Shown: piece after piece, positions 1-6,053 of the stretch
How the letters are laid out: each line of letters begins with the position of its first letter
Numbering within the stretch: the first letter of the stretch is position 1
Assembly: GCA_934373375.1 (NCBI GenBank)
Contig: CAKROP010000004.1
Location: 1 to 25,204, forward strand
DNA: 25,204 bases
Source: an uncultured Anaerosacchariphilus sp.
GTDB lineage: Bacteria; Bacillota; Clostridia; Lachnospirales; Lachnospiraceae
Direction of reading: 5' to 3'
The notes under the pieces: model-generated
The model's input: only the letters and a program-made list of their open reading frames with translations
Told to the model about the DNA's origin: nothing
The model's database searches: none
Position numbers and translations under genes: made by a program

Positions 1-456
1 GTGCTGGAAAATTGTATTGTCGGCCAGGTGAAGGTGGCGAAGAAGAAGCCGGAGGAGGCTCGGGAGAGTGCGATTCGGTATCTGCGACAGGTAGGCATGG
101 AGCCTTTTATGAATGCCAGGCCCCGGCAGCTGTCGGGCGGTCAGAAGCAGCGTGTGGCAATCGCCCGGGCCCTGGCTATGGAGCCGGAGGTACTGCTCTT
201 TGACGAGCCGACTTCTGCGCTGGATCCCCAGATGGTGGGCGAGGTCTTGAGCGTTATGGAGGAGCTGGCGAAGCAGGGACTGACTATGCTGGTGGTGACC
301 CATGAGATGGCCTTTGCGCGGGATGTGTCGACCCATGTGATCTATATGTCCGAGGGCGTTATCGAGGAAGAAGGGACGCCGGAGCGGATCTTCGGGGCGC
401 CGGAGAGTGAGAAGACGAAGGAGTTTTTGGCGCGGTTCCGGAATGCGAGTATCTGA
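1..456 (+). CDS. Polar amino acid ABC transporter ATP-binding protein, 3' part (GlnQ-like)
   Basis: Only the C-terminal 151 residues of a cytoplasmic ABC ATPase that would power amino-acid uptake are in the window. The ABC signature LSGGQKQR (residues 44-51), Walker [14 protein letters not shown] and the H-loop VVTHEM are all present and intact. The Walker A lies upstream of the window. The first codon is GTG, but the residues VLEN continue the usual 'LTVLEN' stretch after the Q-loop of this family, so it is an internal valine and not a start. Among ABC ATPases the closest family is the GlnQ/HisP polar amino-acid group, judged from the EGTPERIF and FLARF-type C-terminus. The substrate cannot be told from the ATPase alone. 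The permease and binding-protein genes are not visible. The gene ends 21 bases before a large palindromic element. Confidence 0.93.
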   Translation: MLENCIVGQVKVAKKKPEEARESAIRYLRQVGMEPFMNARPRQLSGGQKQRVAIARALAMEPEVLLFDEPTSALDPQMVGEVLSVMEELAKQGLTMLVVTHEMAFARDVSTHVIYMSEGVIEEEGTPERIFGAPESEKTKEFLARFRNASI

Positions 457-476
457 AAAATGAATATATAACGGAC

Positions 477-665
477 GAAGAGAGAAATATCCCCTCTCTC
501 CGGGAACGCATTGTTTTCCTGCTTCCGTTCGCGCGGCTGATTCGCGCCTGATCGCCAAACTCGGCCCTAAAGGGCCTCAGACAGTGGCTCCTTCAGGCGC
601 TGCCAGCGCAAACGGAAGCGACGGAAAACAAGCTAAACCCGGCGAGAGGGGATATTTCTCTCTTC
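477..665. repeat. Nested long palindrome (intergenic structured repeat)
   Basis: A 189-base intergenic stretch folds on itself almost completely. The outer arms 477-498 and 644-665 are perfect reverse complements over 22 bases. They are followed by CCGGG/CCCGG (500-504 with 638-642). A second stem joins 511-534 to 606-631 with a two-base bulge and two mismatches. A third joins GCGCCTGA (544-551) to TCAGGCGC (593-600), and a terminal GGCCC-TAAA-GGGCC hairpin (563-576) closes it. No convincing protein is encoded on either strand. It could be a dispersed palindromic repeat (REP/MITE-like) or a large structured RNA, or act as a transcription stop for the upstream ABC transporter gene. Confidence 0.8.
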
Positions 666-689
666 TGAGTTTGTAGGACGGACAAAAGA

Positions 690-740
690 CGGGGCTGGAA
701 TTGTCATTTGTGGTTGGCGACGATTCCAGCCCCGCTTTTT
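690..740 (+). terminator. Rho-independent terminator
   Basis: The stem 690-705 pairs with 719-734 (16 bp, one G-T wobble) around a 13-base loop and is followed by CTTTTT. It sits directly after the nested palindrome and before the sigma-G-type promoter of the spoVA genes, so it separates the ABC transporter from the sporulation locus. Confidence 0.85.
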
Positions 741-754
741 GGTGGGGTGGGGAT

Positions 755-783
755 GTATATTTTTTCATGAATGAAGCACACTA
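755..783 (+). promoter_or_regulatory. Sigma-G-type promoter of the spoVA locus
   Basis: GTATA (755-759) fits the sigma-G -35 consensus GHATR. A 17-base spacer follows, then CACACTA (777-783), which matches the -10 consensus CATACTA at six of seven positions. The boxes lie about 40 bases before the first ATG. spoVA operons are known to be transcribed in the forespore by sigma-G, so position and sequence agree. The match was made by eye. Confidence 0.65.
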
Positions 784-822
784 ACTGTCAGAAATGGATC
801 TGAAAAAAGGAGGTGTGCTCCC

Positions 823-975
823 ATGAATCATACGAAGTATCGGGTGTGGCTGTGGGTGTTGCTGCTGTTGCTGGTGACGGCGGGAGTGGCATGGTATATG
901 CTGGCGCGGGAGAAGGAGGAGCCGGTGACGGACGGGACGCTGGTCTACCGGACGGTGCAGGAGAAGCTGGCGTGA
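823..975 (+). CDS. Small single-pass membrane protein at the head of the spoVA locus
   Basis: A 50-residue protein of unknown function. A perfect ribosome site AAAGGAGGTG (807-816) precedes the ATG at 823. The sequence has a short basic N-terminus (MNHTKYR), one hydrophobic segment (residues 8-27, WLWVLLLLLVTAGVAWYMLA) and a charged tail of about 22 residues. This predicts a single-pass protein anchored by its N-terminus. Its TGA overlaps the GTG start of spoVAB (GTGA), a classic translational-coupling arrangement, so it is probably made in the forespore together with SpoVAB. It lies where spoVAA normally stands and shows no resemblance to it. It may be a genuine small protein or the N-terminal remnant of a larger gene joined to spoVAB by a deletion. 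Confidence 0.7.
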   Translation: MNHTKYRVWLWVLLLLLVTAGVAWYMLAREKEEPVTDGTLVYRTVQEKLA

Positions 976-1391
976 GTATCGGGAAGCAGGTGCTGATGGC
1001 GGTGACGGGTTTAAGCGCCGGGGTTGGCGTGGCGGGAGGCTTGTTTGCGCTGATGATAGCGCTGGGACTGGTGTCGGAGTTTGCGGATCAGACCCACACG
1101 GCCCGGTATATTTTCTGGTATGAGGATGCAATTTCCGCGGGGGCTATTCTTGGCAATATAATCAGCGTGTATCAGACAGTGCTGTCGCTGGGACAGGCAG
1201 GTGCCGGTATTTTCGGCCTGTTTTCCGGAATTTTTGTGGGAGCCTGGGCCATGGCGCTGACGGAGATTGTGAATATTGTTCCTATTTTTACCAGACGGAT
1301 AGATCTGCGGCGCGGGCTGGGGCTGATCATTGCGTCCATGGCGGCGGGACGGACGGTTGGGTCGTTTCTGTATTATTATTTCCGGTTCTAG
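972..1391 (+). CDS. spoVAB: Stage V sporulation protein AB
   Basis: A 139-residue, strongly hydrophobic protein with several predicted membrane helices (roughly residues 7-35, 52-72, 78-100 and 115-135). Its sequence pattern is that of SpoVAB, including the polar loop FADQTHTARYIFWYEDAISAG and the stretch IVNIVPIFTRRI. SpoVA proteins form the forespore inner-membrane channel that takes up dipicolinic acid in sporulation and releases it in germination. The GTG at 972 is chosen because it overlaps the stop of the preceding 50-residue gene, and because the resulting length matches the about 140 residues usual for the family. The long upstream extension in this frame has no SpoVAB character. Confidence 0.9.
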   Translation: MSIGKQVLMAVTGLSAGVGVAGGLFALMIALGLVSEFADQTHTARYIFWYEDAISAGAILGNIISVYQTVLSLGQAGAGIFGLFSGIFVGAWAMALTEIVNIVPIFTRRIDLRRGLGLIIASMAAGRTVGSFLYYYFRF

Positions 1392-1418
1392 TCGGATTAA
1401 AAAATAAGAGGTTCACAG

Positions 1419-1470
1419 GAAACAGAGTGGGATGTCGAAATCATCCACTTTCGTTTTCTGCTTTTGATGA
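1419..1470 (+). terminator. Imperfect hairpin with T-rich tail between spoVAB and spoVAC
   Basis: The stretch 1419-1434 pairs imperfectly with 1442-1458 (AGTGGGATG against CATCCACT with one bulge) and is followed by T-rich sequence. It lies in the 118-base gap inside the spoVA genes. It could be a weak attenuator or only an mRNA processing structure, since spoVAC is expected to be co-transcribed. Confidence 0.35.
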
Positions 1471-1509
1471 AAAATATTATGTAAACTACAGACTTGGAGG
1501 GGAACATTT

Positions 1510-1998
1510 ATGAAAGAATTCCAGGAAACCCAGCGGCAGCAGCCGGATGAGGCAGGAAAGCAGCGGTATAATCAGTACGTGAAAGATGTGACGCCCACCC
1601 ACGGGCTTGGCAGCCAGATGGCGAAGGCTTTTGTGACGGGCGGGATTATCTGCTGCATGGGGCAGTGGATTATCAATTATGCCCTGAATGTAGGCCTTGA
1701 CAAGGAGACAGCCGGTAGCTGGTGCTCGCTGATTCTGGTGCTGATAAGCGCTGTCCTGACCGGTTTCAATCTCTTTCCCTCTATCGCCAAATGGGGCGGC
1801 GCAGGCGCCCTGGTTCCCATTACCGGCTTCGCCAACAGTGTGGCGGCCCCGGCCATCGAGTACCAGAAGGAGGGTCAGGTCTTCGGCATCGGCTGCAAGA
1901 TTTTTACGATTGCCGGACCGGTGATTCTGTATGGCATTTTTACCAGTTGGGTGCTGGGGTTGGGCTATTGGGCATTGAAAATGGTGGGAATAATATAG
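1510..1998 (+). CDS. spoVAC: Stage V sporulation protein AC
   Basis: A 162-residue membrane protein with the SpoVAC/SpoVAEB fold of four to five helices. A soluble N-terminus of about 35 residues (rich in Gln and charged residues) precedes them. Family landmarks are FVTGGIICCMGQWI, TGFNLFPSIAKWGGAGALVPITGFANSV in two blocks, and the loop APAIEYQKEGQVFGIG. SpoVAC is the mechanosensitive, membrane-embedded component of the dipicolinic-acid channel. The ATG at 1510 follows GGAGGGG (1496-1502) with good spacing. In Bacilli and Clostridia the next gene is normally spoVAD. Here a remnant, spoVAA, an unrelated ATPase and a broken regulator intervene. Confidence 0.94.
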   Translation: MKEFQETQRQQPDEAGKQRYNQYVKDVTPTHGLGSQMAKAFVTGGIICCMGQWIINYALNVGLDKETAGSWCSLILVLISAVLTGFNLFPSIAKWGGAGALVPITGFANSVAAPAIEYQKEGQVFGIGCKIFTIAGPVILYGIFTSWVLGLGYWALKMVGII

Positions 1999-2052
1999 AA
2001 TACCTGTTTGAAAAATAGGATAATAAAGGCATGATAGCAAAAAGCAATGTAG

Positions 2053-2166
2053 CTGACCGGCAATTTTACAACGACAACATTTGATTCCTGTATCCATTGC
2101 CGGGTACCGCCCCTGCGTGCGGGTGTGCCCGACCGGGGCATTATGGATGGAAGAGTATGAAATACG
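2053..2166 (+). pseudogene. Remnant of a 4Fe-4S ferredoxin-type domain (frameshifted)
   Basis: Two reading frames together carry most of a CxxCxxCxxxCP cluster motif. One frame reads TTTTFDSCIHC, ending at 2100. The next reads PCVRVCPTGALWMEEYE, starting near 2111. They are out of frame and separated by 13 bases instead of the six expected. There is no start codon with a ribosome site, and an in-frame TAG (2050-2052) stands just before the first part. It looks like a decayed scrap of a ferredoxin-like gene between spoVAC and spoVAA. It could also be chance, because the stretch is short. Confidence 0.35.
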
Positions 2167-2177
2167 GAGGCATCCCC

Positions 2178-2813
2178 ATGAGCGAAATCCTATACGTAAA
2201 AGCCGAAAAAAATGTCCGCACCTACAACCGCGTTCTGACTCTGGGCGAAGCCGTGGAAATGCAGTGCGCGGATCCGGCAATCGTGAACCGCCTGAAAACT
2301 GAAAAGCTCTACGTCTTTCAGGACGTGAAGCCGGGACGACGATCGTGCGCCGGGCGCACGGTCATTTCCGTTCTGGATGTGGCGGAGAAAATCCAGGCCG
2401 TCTACCCAAACCTGGAGATCCAGAATCTGGGAGAAATGGATTTCGTGGCAGAATATTCTACGAAGCCGGAGGAAAATAAGCTGTGGACCTTCATAAAAGT
2501 CAGTCTGGTCTGCGTTCTGTGCTTCTTCGGATCCGCATTTTCCATCATGGCCTTCAACAACGACGTCTCCACCGTCGAGCTGTTCCGTCAGTTCTACACC
2601 CTCCTGACCGGCCGGCCCTCGGATGGCTTCACCATCCTGGAATTCACCTATTCCCTGGGTCTCGCCGTGGGCATCCTGGCCTTCTTCAACCACCTGGGCG
2701 GCCGCCGCCTCACCAAAGAGCCCACGCCCATCGAGGTGGAAATGCGGCTCTACGAGGATGATGTGGACACCACTCTCATCAAAACCGCAGCGCGGAATGG
2801 GAAGCATAAGTAG
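2178..2813 (+). CDS. spoVAA: Stage V sporulation protein AA
   Basis: A 211-residue protein matching SpoVAA in length and layout. A soluble N-terminal domain of about 100 residues has the pattern ILYVKAEKNVRTYNRVLTLGEAVEMQCADPAIVNRLK in consecutive blocks. Two membrane helices follow (about residues 104-125 and 155-175), then a charged tail. SpoVAA belongs to the forespore dipicolinic-acid transport complex. The ATG at 2178 follows ACGGAGG (2164-2170). Upstream in-frame ATGs lie in the ferredoxin-like remnant and are less likely. The gene normally precedes spoVAB, whereas here it comes after spoVAC, which implies a local rearrangement. It is followed by a clear terminator. Confidence 0.9.
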   Translation: MSEILYVKAEKNVRTYNRVLTLGEAVEMQCADPAIVNRLKTEKLYVFQDVKPGRRSCAGRTVISVLDVAEKIQAVYPNLEIQNLGEMDFVAEYSTKPEENKLWTFIKVSLVCVLCFFGSAFSIMAFNNDVSTVELFRQFYTLLTGRPSDGFTILEFTYSLGLAVGILAFFNHLGGRRLTKEPTPIEVEMRLYEDDVDTTLIKTAARNGKHK

Positions 2814-2839
2814 AGATAAAAGAAAATGAAGATAGGGAC

Positions 2840-2888
2840 AGACTGTTATACAGGTAAATAATACATGTATAGCAGTCTTTTCCTTTTA
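2840..2888 (+). terminator. Rho-independent terminator after spoVAA
   Basis: AGACTGTTATACA (2840-2852) pairs with TGTATAGCAGTCT (2866-2878), 13 bp with one wobble. A TTTTCCTTTT tract follows. It ends the first block of the spoVA genes before the inserted ATPase gene. Confidence 0.8.
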
Positions 2889-2897
2889 AAATATCAA

Positions 2898-2954
2898 TTT
2901 TGTCAATTTGAAATAGATAAAATTGACAAAAACAAAAAAATATACTATTATAAT
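2898..2954 (+). promoter_or_regulatory. Sigma-A promoter with overlapping palindrome before the DUF4143 ATPase
   Basis: TTGACA (2923-2928), a 17-base spacer and TATTAT (2946-2951, running into TATAAT) form a strong vegetative promoter. A perfect 12-bp inverted repeat (2898-2909 with 2920-2931, core TGTCAATTT/AAATTGACA) overlaps the -35 box and looks like an operator. The region is much more AT-rich than its surroundings. Confidence 0.7.
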
Positions 2955-2977
2955 AGACAAAGATGGGAGGGAATGAT

Positions 2978-4183
2978 ATGGTAAAGCGTGAAATGTATCT
3001 AAAGAAAATCCGGCCATTTTACCATTTGGATTTGATTAAGGTGATCACAGGAATCCGCAGATGCGGAAAGTCCGTATTGCTGCAGCAGATAAAAGAGGAA
3101 CTGTTGGCAGAGGGGATGCGGGAAGAGCAGATCCTGTATCTGAATTTTGAAGATTATGATTTTTCCTTTATACAGTCAGGAAAAGACCTGCATGAGTATG
3201 TCAAAGAGCGGCTGACAGAAAAACAAAAATATTATCTTTTTTTTGATGAAATACAGACTATCTCTGACTTTGAACGGGTAATCAATTCATTGCGCATGAA
3301 ATTTGATGTAAGTATTTTTATTACGGGATCAAACGGGAAACTTCTTTCCGGAGAGTTGGCGACCTATCTTTCCGGCAGATATGTGAGTTTCCTGGTTATG
3401 CCCTTTTCCTTTCGGGAAGTGTGCGAGATTCGTAAGGTGCAGCCGGAGTCTGCCACAGAGGAAATGTTGCTGGAATATATGGAATGGGGCGGCATGCCGC
3501 AACGATTTCAGTTGACCGATCAGGAGCAAGTGAAAACATTCCTTAGGGATGTATATGATACCATAGTGCTGAGGGATATTGTTCAGCGAGCGGGAATCCG
3601 GGATGTAGACGTATTTAACCGCCTGATAGAATATCTGGTCTGCAACCCCTCACAGACCGTATCTGTGAAATCCATATCAGACTACTTTATGAGTGTGGAG
3701 CGTAAGATTTCCCGCGAGACTATTTATAATTATCTGGAAAATATTACGGCGTCCATGATTATGCGAAAAGTGTCGCGTTATGATATACGGGGCAAGTGTA
3801 TTTTGACGAAAATGGAGAAGTATTACCTGACAGACACCGGACTTGGCCGTATTCGAAATTCCGGATTTAAACTGGAAATGGGCGCGCTTCTTGAAAACAT
3901 CGTATATAACGAGCTTCTGGTTCGGGGATATGATGTATATGTGGGAAAGACGAAAAAATCAGAAGTAGATTTTGTAGCAGTTCGCGGAAACGAAAAAGAA
4001 TATTATCAGGTGGCTTACTATCTGTATGATCAGAAGGTCATCGATCGGGAGTTTGGGGCTTTTCGTGAAATCGAGGATAATTACCCCAAATATGTCATTT
4101 CATTTGATAAAATGGATTTTTCCAGGGATGGGATTATTCATAAAAACGCGGTTCATTTTCTGACGGAAGAAACCGTGAAGTAG
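2978..4183 (+). CDS. AAA+ ATPase with C-terminal DUF4143-type domain
   Basis: A 401-residue cytoplasmic protein of the 'AAA_14-DUF4143' family, common in mobile and accessory regions and without an established physiological role. Walker A is GIRRCGKS (25-32, Lys31), Walker B is YLFFDE (Asp90, Glu91), and ITGSN is the likely sensor. The C-terminal part (about 200-390) holds the DUF4143-like winged-helix region and a restriction-endonuclease-like core with EVDFVAVRG and YYQVAY. The second acidic/Lys pair usual in active nucleases is not obvious. The ATG at 2978 is preferred over 2963 because GGGAGG (2965-2970) serves as its ribosome site. The gene has its own promoter and is AT-richer than the spoVA genes around it, which suggests horizontal acquisition. 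It separates spoVAA from spoVAD. Confidence 0.87.
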   Translation: MVKREMYLKKIRPFYHLDLIKVITGIRRCGKSVLLQQIKEELLAEGMREEQILYLNFEDYDFSFIQSGKDLHEYVKERLTEKQKYYLFFDEIQTISDFERVINSLRMKFDVSIFITGSNGKLLSGELATYLSGRYVSFLVMPFSFREVCEIRKVQPESATEEMLLEYMEWGGMPQRFQLTDQEQVKTFLRDVYDTIVLRDIVQRAGIRDVDVFNRLIEYLVCNPSQTVSVKSISDYFMSVERKISRETIYNYLENITASMIMRKVSRYDIRGKCILTKMEKYYLTDTGLGRIRNSGFKLEMGALLENIVYNELLVRGYDVYVGKTKKSEVDFVAVRGNEKEYYQVAYYLYDQKVIDREFGAFREIEDNYPKYVISFDKMDFSRDGIIHKNAVHFLTEETVK

Positions 4184-4186
4184 AGT

Positions 4187-4378
4187 GTGAAACTAAGTGT
4201 CATGCGAGAATGCGTGTATCTATGCAGCACGAAGAATTATACGAAAACAGCGGAAGAGTTGTACATTGATCAGTCTGCGTTGAGCCGCCATATAGTGGCG
4301 CGGGAGAAAGAGATGGGGGCGCAGCTTACGCCGGAACTGCGGGCGGTGTCATTACGACAGTTCAGTTGGATTCCTTAA
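4187..4378 (+). pseudogene. Truncated LysR-family regulator, N-terminal HTH only
   Basis: The 63 codons cover only the N-terminal winged helix-turn-helix of a LysR-type regulator: the pattern MRECVYLCSTKNYTKTAEEL, then YIDQSALSRHIVAREKEMG. It lacks the linker helix and the effector-binding domain of about 200 residues. After residue 49 (LTPELRAVSLRQFSWIP) the family resemblance stops. It follows the ATPase gene by three bases with a GTG start and no good ribosome site. It is most simply a gene remnant left by the same rearrangement that placed the ATPase here. Confidence 0.7.
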
Positions 4379-4407
4379 GAAAATCAAATAGCCTCAAAAT
4401 GAAAAAC

Positions 4408-4439
4408 AGTCCTGAGACATAAAAATCAGGACTATTTTT
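4408..4439 (+). terminator. Rho-independent terminator
   Basis: AGTCCTGA (4408-4415) pairs with TCAGGACT (4426-4433), and ATTTTT follows. It isolates the ATPase/LysR remnant from spoVAD, which therefore needs its own promoter. A weak sigma-G-like -35 (GCATA, 4450-4454) lies downstream, but I see no good -10 partner. Confidence 0.8.
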
Positions 4440-4526
4440 CTGCCCTCCCGCATAAAATAACCGTGTTCGGAGAAAATAATTTCCAAATAAGAAAGCGAAA
4501 AAAGGAACACGGAGGTGCGGACATAC

Positions 4527-5399
4527 ATGAATACGATTGTAGGAAAACAGAGCATCTGCTTCCAGAGGCCGCCGCAGATCGTGAGCGCGGCCAGCGTGGT
4601 GGGAAAGAAGGAGAGCGAAGGGCCGCTGGGAACCTTGTTTGATCAGGTGGAGCCGGACCCAAAAGCGGGACAGGCTACCTGGGAGGAGGCGGAGAGCGCG
4701 CTGCAGAAAAGAGCGGCGCAGCTGGCCATGCAGAAGGCGGCGGAGCTTCCGGGGCCGGGCGTGCCGCCGGTGCGGTATCTTTTTTCCGGCGATCTGCTGG
4801 GACAGCTCATTGCCACCTCTTTCGGCGTGATGGATCTGAAGCTGCCTTTGTTCGGTCTGTACGGAGCCTGCTCAACCATAGGGGAGGCGCTGATGCTTGG
4901 AGCCATGACTGTACAGGGCGGTTATTCTGAGGCTGTTCTGGCGATGACCTCCAGCCACTTCGGCAGTGCGGAGAAGCAGTTTCGGTTTCCGCTTGGGTAC
5001 GGCGGCCAGCGTCCCTTATCGGCTACCTGGACCGTCACCGGCAGCGGAGCCTTTGTACTGTCCGGGAGTGGCGGACACGCGAAAATTACCGGAGCCACGC
5101 CGGGCAAGGTCATCGACTACGGCGTGAAGGATTCCATGAACATGGGAGCATGCATGGCTCCGGCGGCCTGCGATACCATCTGCACGCATCTTGCGGACTT
5201 CGGGCGGAAGCCGGAGGACTACGACGCCATCGTAACCGGGGATCTGGGAAATGTGGGGCAGAAGATTCTCATCGATCTGGCCAGCGAGCGCGGCTATGAC
5301 ATTTCTGCGCAGCATCAGGATTGCGGAATACTGATCTTCGACCCGGAGAAACAGGATACACCCACTCCGGCGGCAGCGGCTGCGCCTGCTCGGCGGTGA
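4527..5399 (+). CDS. spoVAD: Stage V sporulation protein AD, N-terminal part (frameshifted)
   Basis: This frame carries about 278 genuine residues of SpoVAD, the thiolase-fold soluble protein on the outer face of the SpoVA channel that binds dipicolinic acid. Landmarks are the start MNTIVGKQSICFQRPP, the thiolase-like LYGACSTIGEALMLGA region, MTSSHFGSAEKQFRFP, LGYGGQRP and TGDLGNVGQ. From about 5361 the frame runs into a low-complexity Pro/Ala tail and stops at 5399. The correct continuation (HSGGSGCACSAVTLAAY) lies in the frame one base earlier. One missing base near the CCC at 5361-5363 explains this. The ATG at 4527 is preferred over the GTG at 4515 because the GGAGG (4511-4515) would overlap the latter. 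Restored, the protein would be about 340 residues, the normal family length. Confidence 0.9.
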   Translation: MNTIVGKQSICFQRPPQIVSAASVVGKKESEGPLGTLFDQVEPDPKAGQATWEEAESALQKRAAQLAMQKAAELPGPGVPPVRYLFSGDLLGQLIATSFGVMDLKLPLFGLYGACSTIGEALMLGAMTVQGGYSEAVLAMTSSHFGSAEKQFRFPLGYGGQRPLSATWTVTGSGAFVLSGSGGHAKITGATPGKVIDYGVKDSMNMGACMAPAACDTICTHLADFGRKPEDYDAIVTGDLGNVGQKILIDLASERGYDISAQHQDCGILIFDPEKQDTPTPAAAAAPARR

Positions 5400-5551
5400 C
5401 TTTGGCGGCGTATCTGCTGCCTAAGATTGAAAGCGGCGAGTGGAAGCGGATGCTTTTCGTGCCCACCGGCGCGCTGCTTTCCACGGTCAGCTTTAATGAG
5501 GGGCAGAGCGTACCGGGCATCGCGCATGCGGTTGTGATAGAGCATTGCTAA
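5360..5551 (+). CDS. spoVAD: Stage V sporulation protein AD, C-terminal part (after the frameshift)
   Basis: The last 63 codons of spoVAD, in the frame one base earlier than the N-terminal part. It contains the conserved end of the family: HSGGSGCACSAVTLAAY, LPKIESGEWKRMLFVPTGAL and NEGQSVPGIAHAVVIE. No ribosome site or plausible start exists for independent translation. The piece is fully conserved up to the stop and the downstream spoVAEB follows after 16 bases, so the break looks recent or technical. Confidence 0.85.
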   Translation, partial: THSGGSGCACSAVTLAAYLLPKIESGEWKRMLFVPTGALLSTVSFNEGQSVPGIAHAVVIEHC

Positions 5552-5567
5552 AAAGGAGAGAAACGTT

Positions 5568-5924
5568 ATGGACTACGTAAAAGCATTTCTCATCGGTGGC
5601 CTCATCTGCGCCCTGGTCCAGATCCTGATGGAAAAGACGAAGATGATGCCGGGCCGGATTATGGTACTGCTGGTCTGCACCGGCGCGGTACTGGGCGCTG
5701 TCGGCGTCTACGAGCCCTTCCAGAGGTTCGCGGGTGCGGGCGCGTCTGTTCCTCTGCTGGGCTTCGGCAACGTCCTCTGGAAGGGCGTGAAAGAAGCGGT
5801 AGACACAGACGGATTTATCGGCATCTTCAAGGGCGGCTTCAAAGCCAGCGCCGTGGGCATCAGCGCGGCCCTGGTGTTCGGCTACCTGGCCAGTCTGATC
5901 TTTCAGCCGAAGATGAAGAAATGA
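5568..5924 (+). CDS. spoVAE: Stage V sporulation protein AEB
   Basis: A 118-residue integral membrane protein of the SpoVAC/SpoVAEB family with about four helices. Landmarks are FLIGGLICALVQILMEKTK, GVYEPFQRFAGAGASVPLLG and GFGNVLWKGVKEAVD. It is a membrane component of the dipicolinic-acid channel. The ATG at 5568 follows AAAAGGAGAG (5551-5560) at good distance. The length equals the usual spoVAEB product, and the sequence lacks any SpoVAEA-like soluble part. It closes the sporulation locus. spoVAEA and spoVAF are not found downstream, as is common in Clostridia. Confidence 0.93.
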   Translation: MDYVKAFLIGGLICALVQILMEKTKMMPGRIMVLLVCTGAVLGAVGVYEPFQRFAGAGASVPLLGFGNVLWKGVKEAVDTDGFIGIFKGGFKASAVGISAALVFGYLASLIFQPKMKK

Positions 5925-5950
5925 AGGGAAAGGGAAATAAACGTAATTTC

Positions 5951-5979
5951 TTGCCTTTTTCTGCGCAAACTGCTATACT
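5951..5979 (+). promoter_or_regulatory. Sigma-A promoter of the DegV gene
   Basis: TTGCCT (5951-5956), a 17-base spacer and TATACT (5974-5979), preceded by an extended TG (TGCTATACT). It lies about 75 bases before the DegV start and just after spoVAEB, so degV is read independently in vegetative cells. Confidence 0.75.
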
Positions 5980-6053
5980 TGTGATATTTGCAGTAAGAAA
6001 ATCAGTATATGCAGTATTCTTAATAAGAGAAAGCACAGAAGGGGGCAGCCCAG

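Noticed and set aside
1-3. GTG at the first base as start of the ABC ATPase
   Set aside because: The residues after it continue the family sequence behind the Q-loop, and the Walker A would be missing. The gene is cut by the window edge.
577-768. 63-codon frame on the minus strand through the palindrome
   Set aside because: It falls inside the nested palindrome and terminator, with no ribosome site. The sequence is explained by base pairing.
4450-4479. Sigma-G promoter directly before spoVAD
   Set aside because: GCATA fits a -35 box, but the stretch at the right distance (AAAATAA) is a poor -10 match, so it is mentioned only as a weak possibility.
5355-5370. Programmed ribosomal frameshift in spoVAD
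   Set aside because: There is no slippery heptamer or obvious stimulatory structure, and spoVAD is not known to be frameshifted elsewhere. A mutation or read error is simpler.
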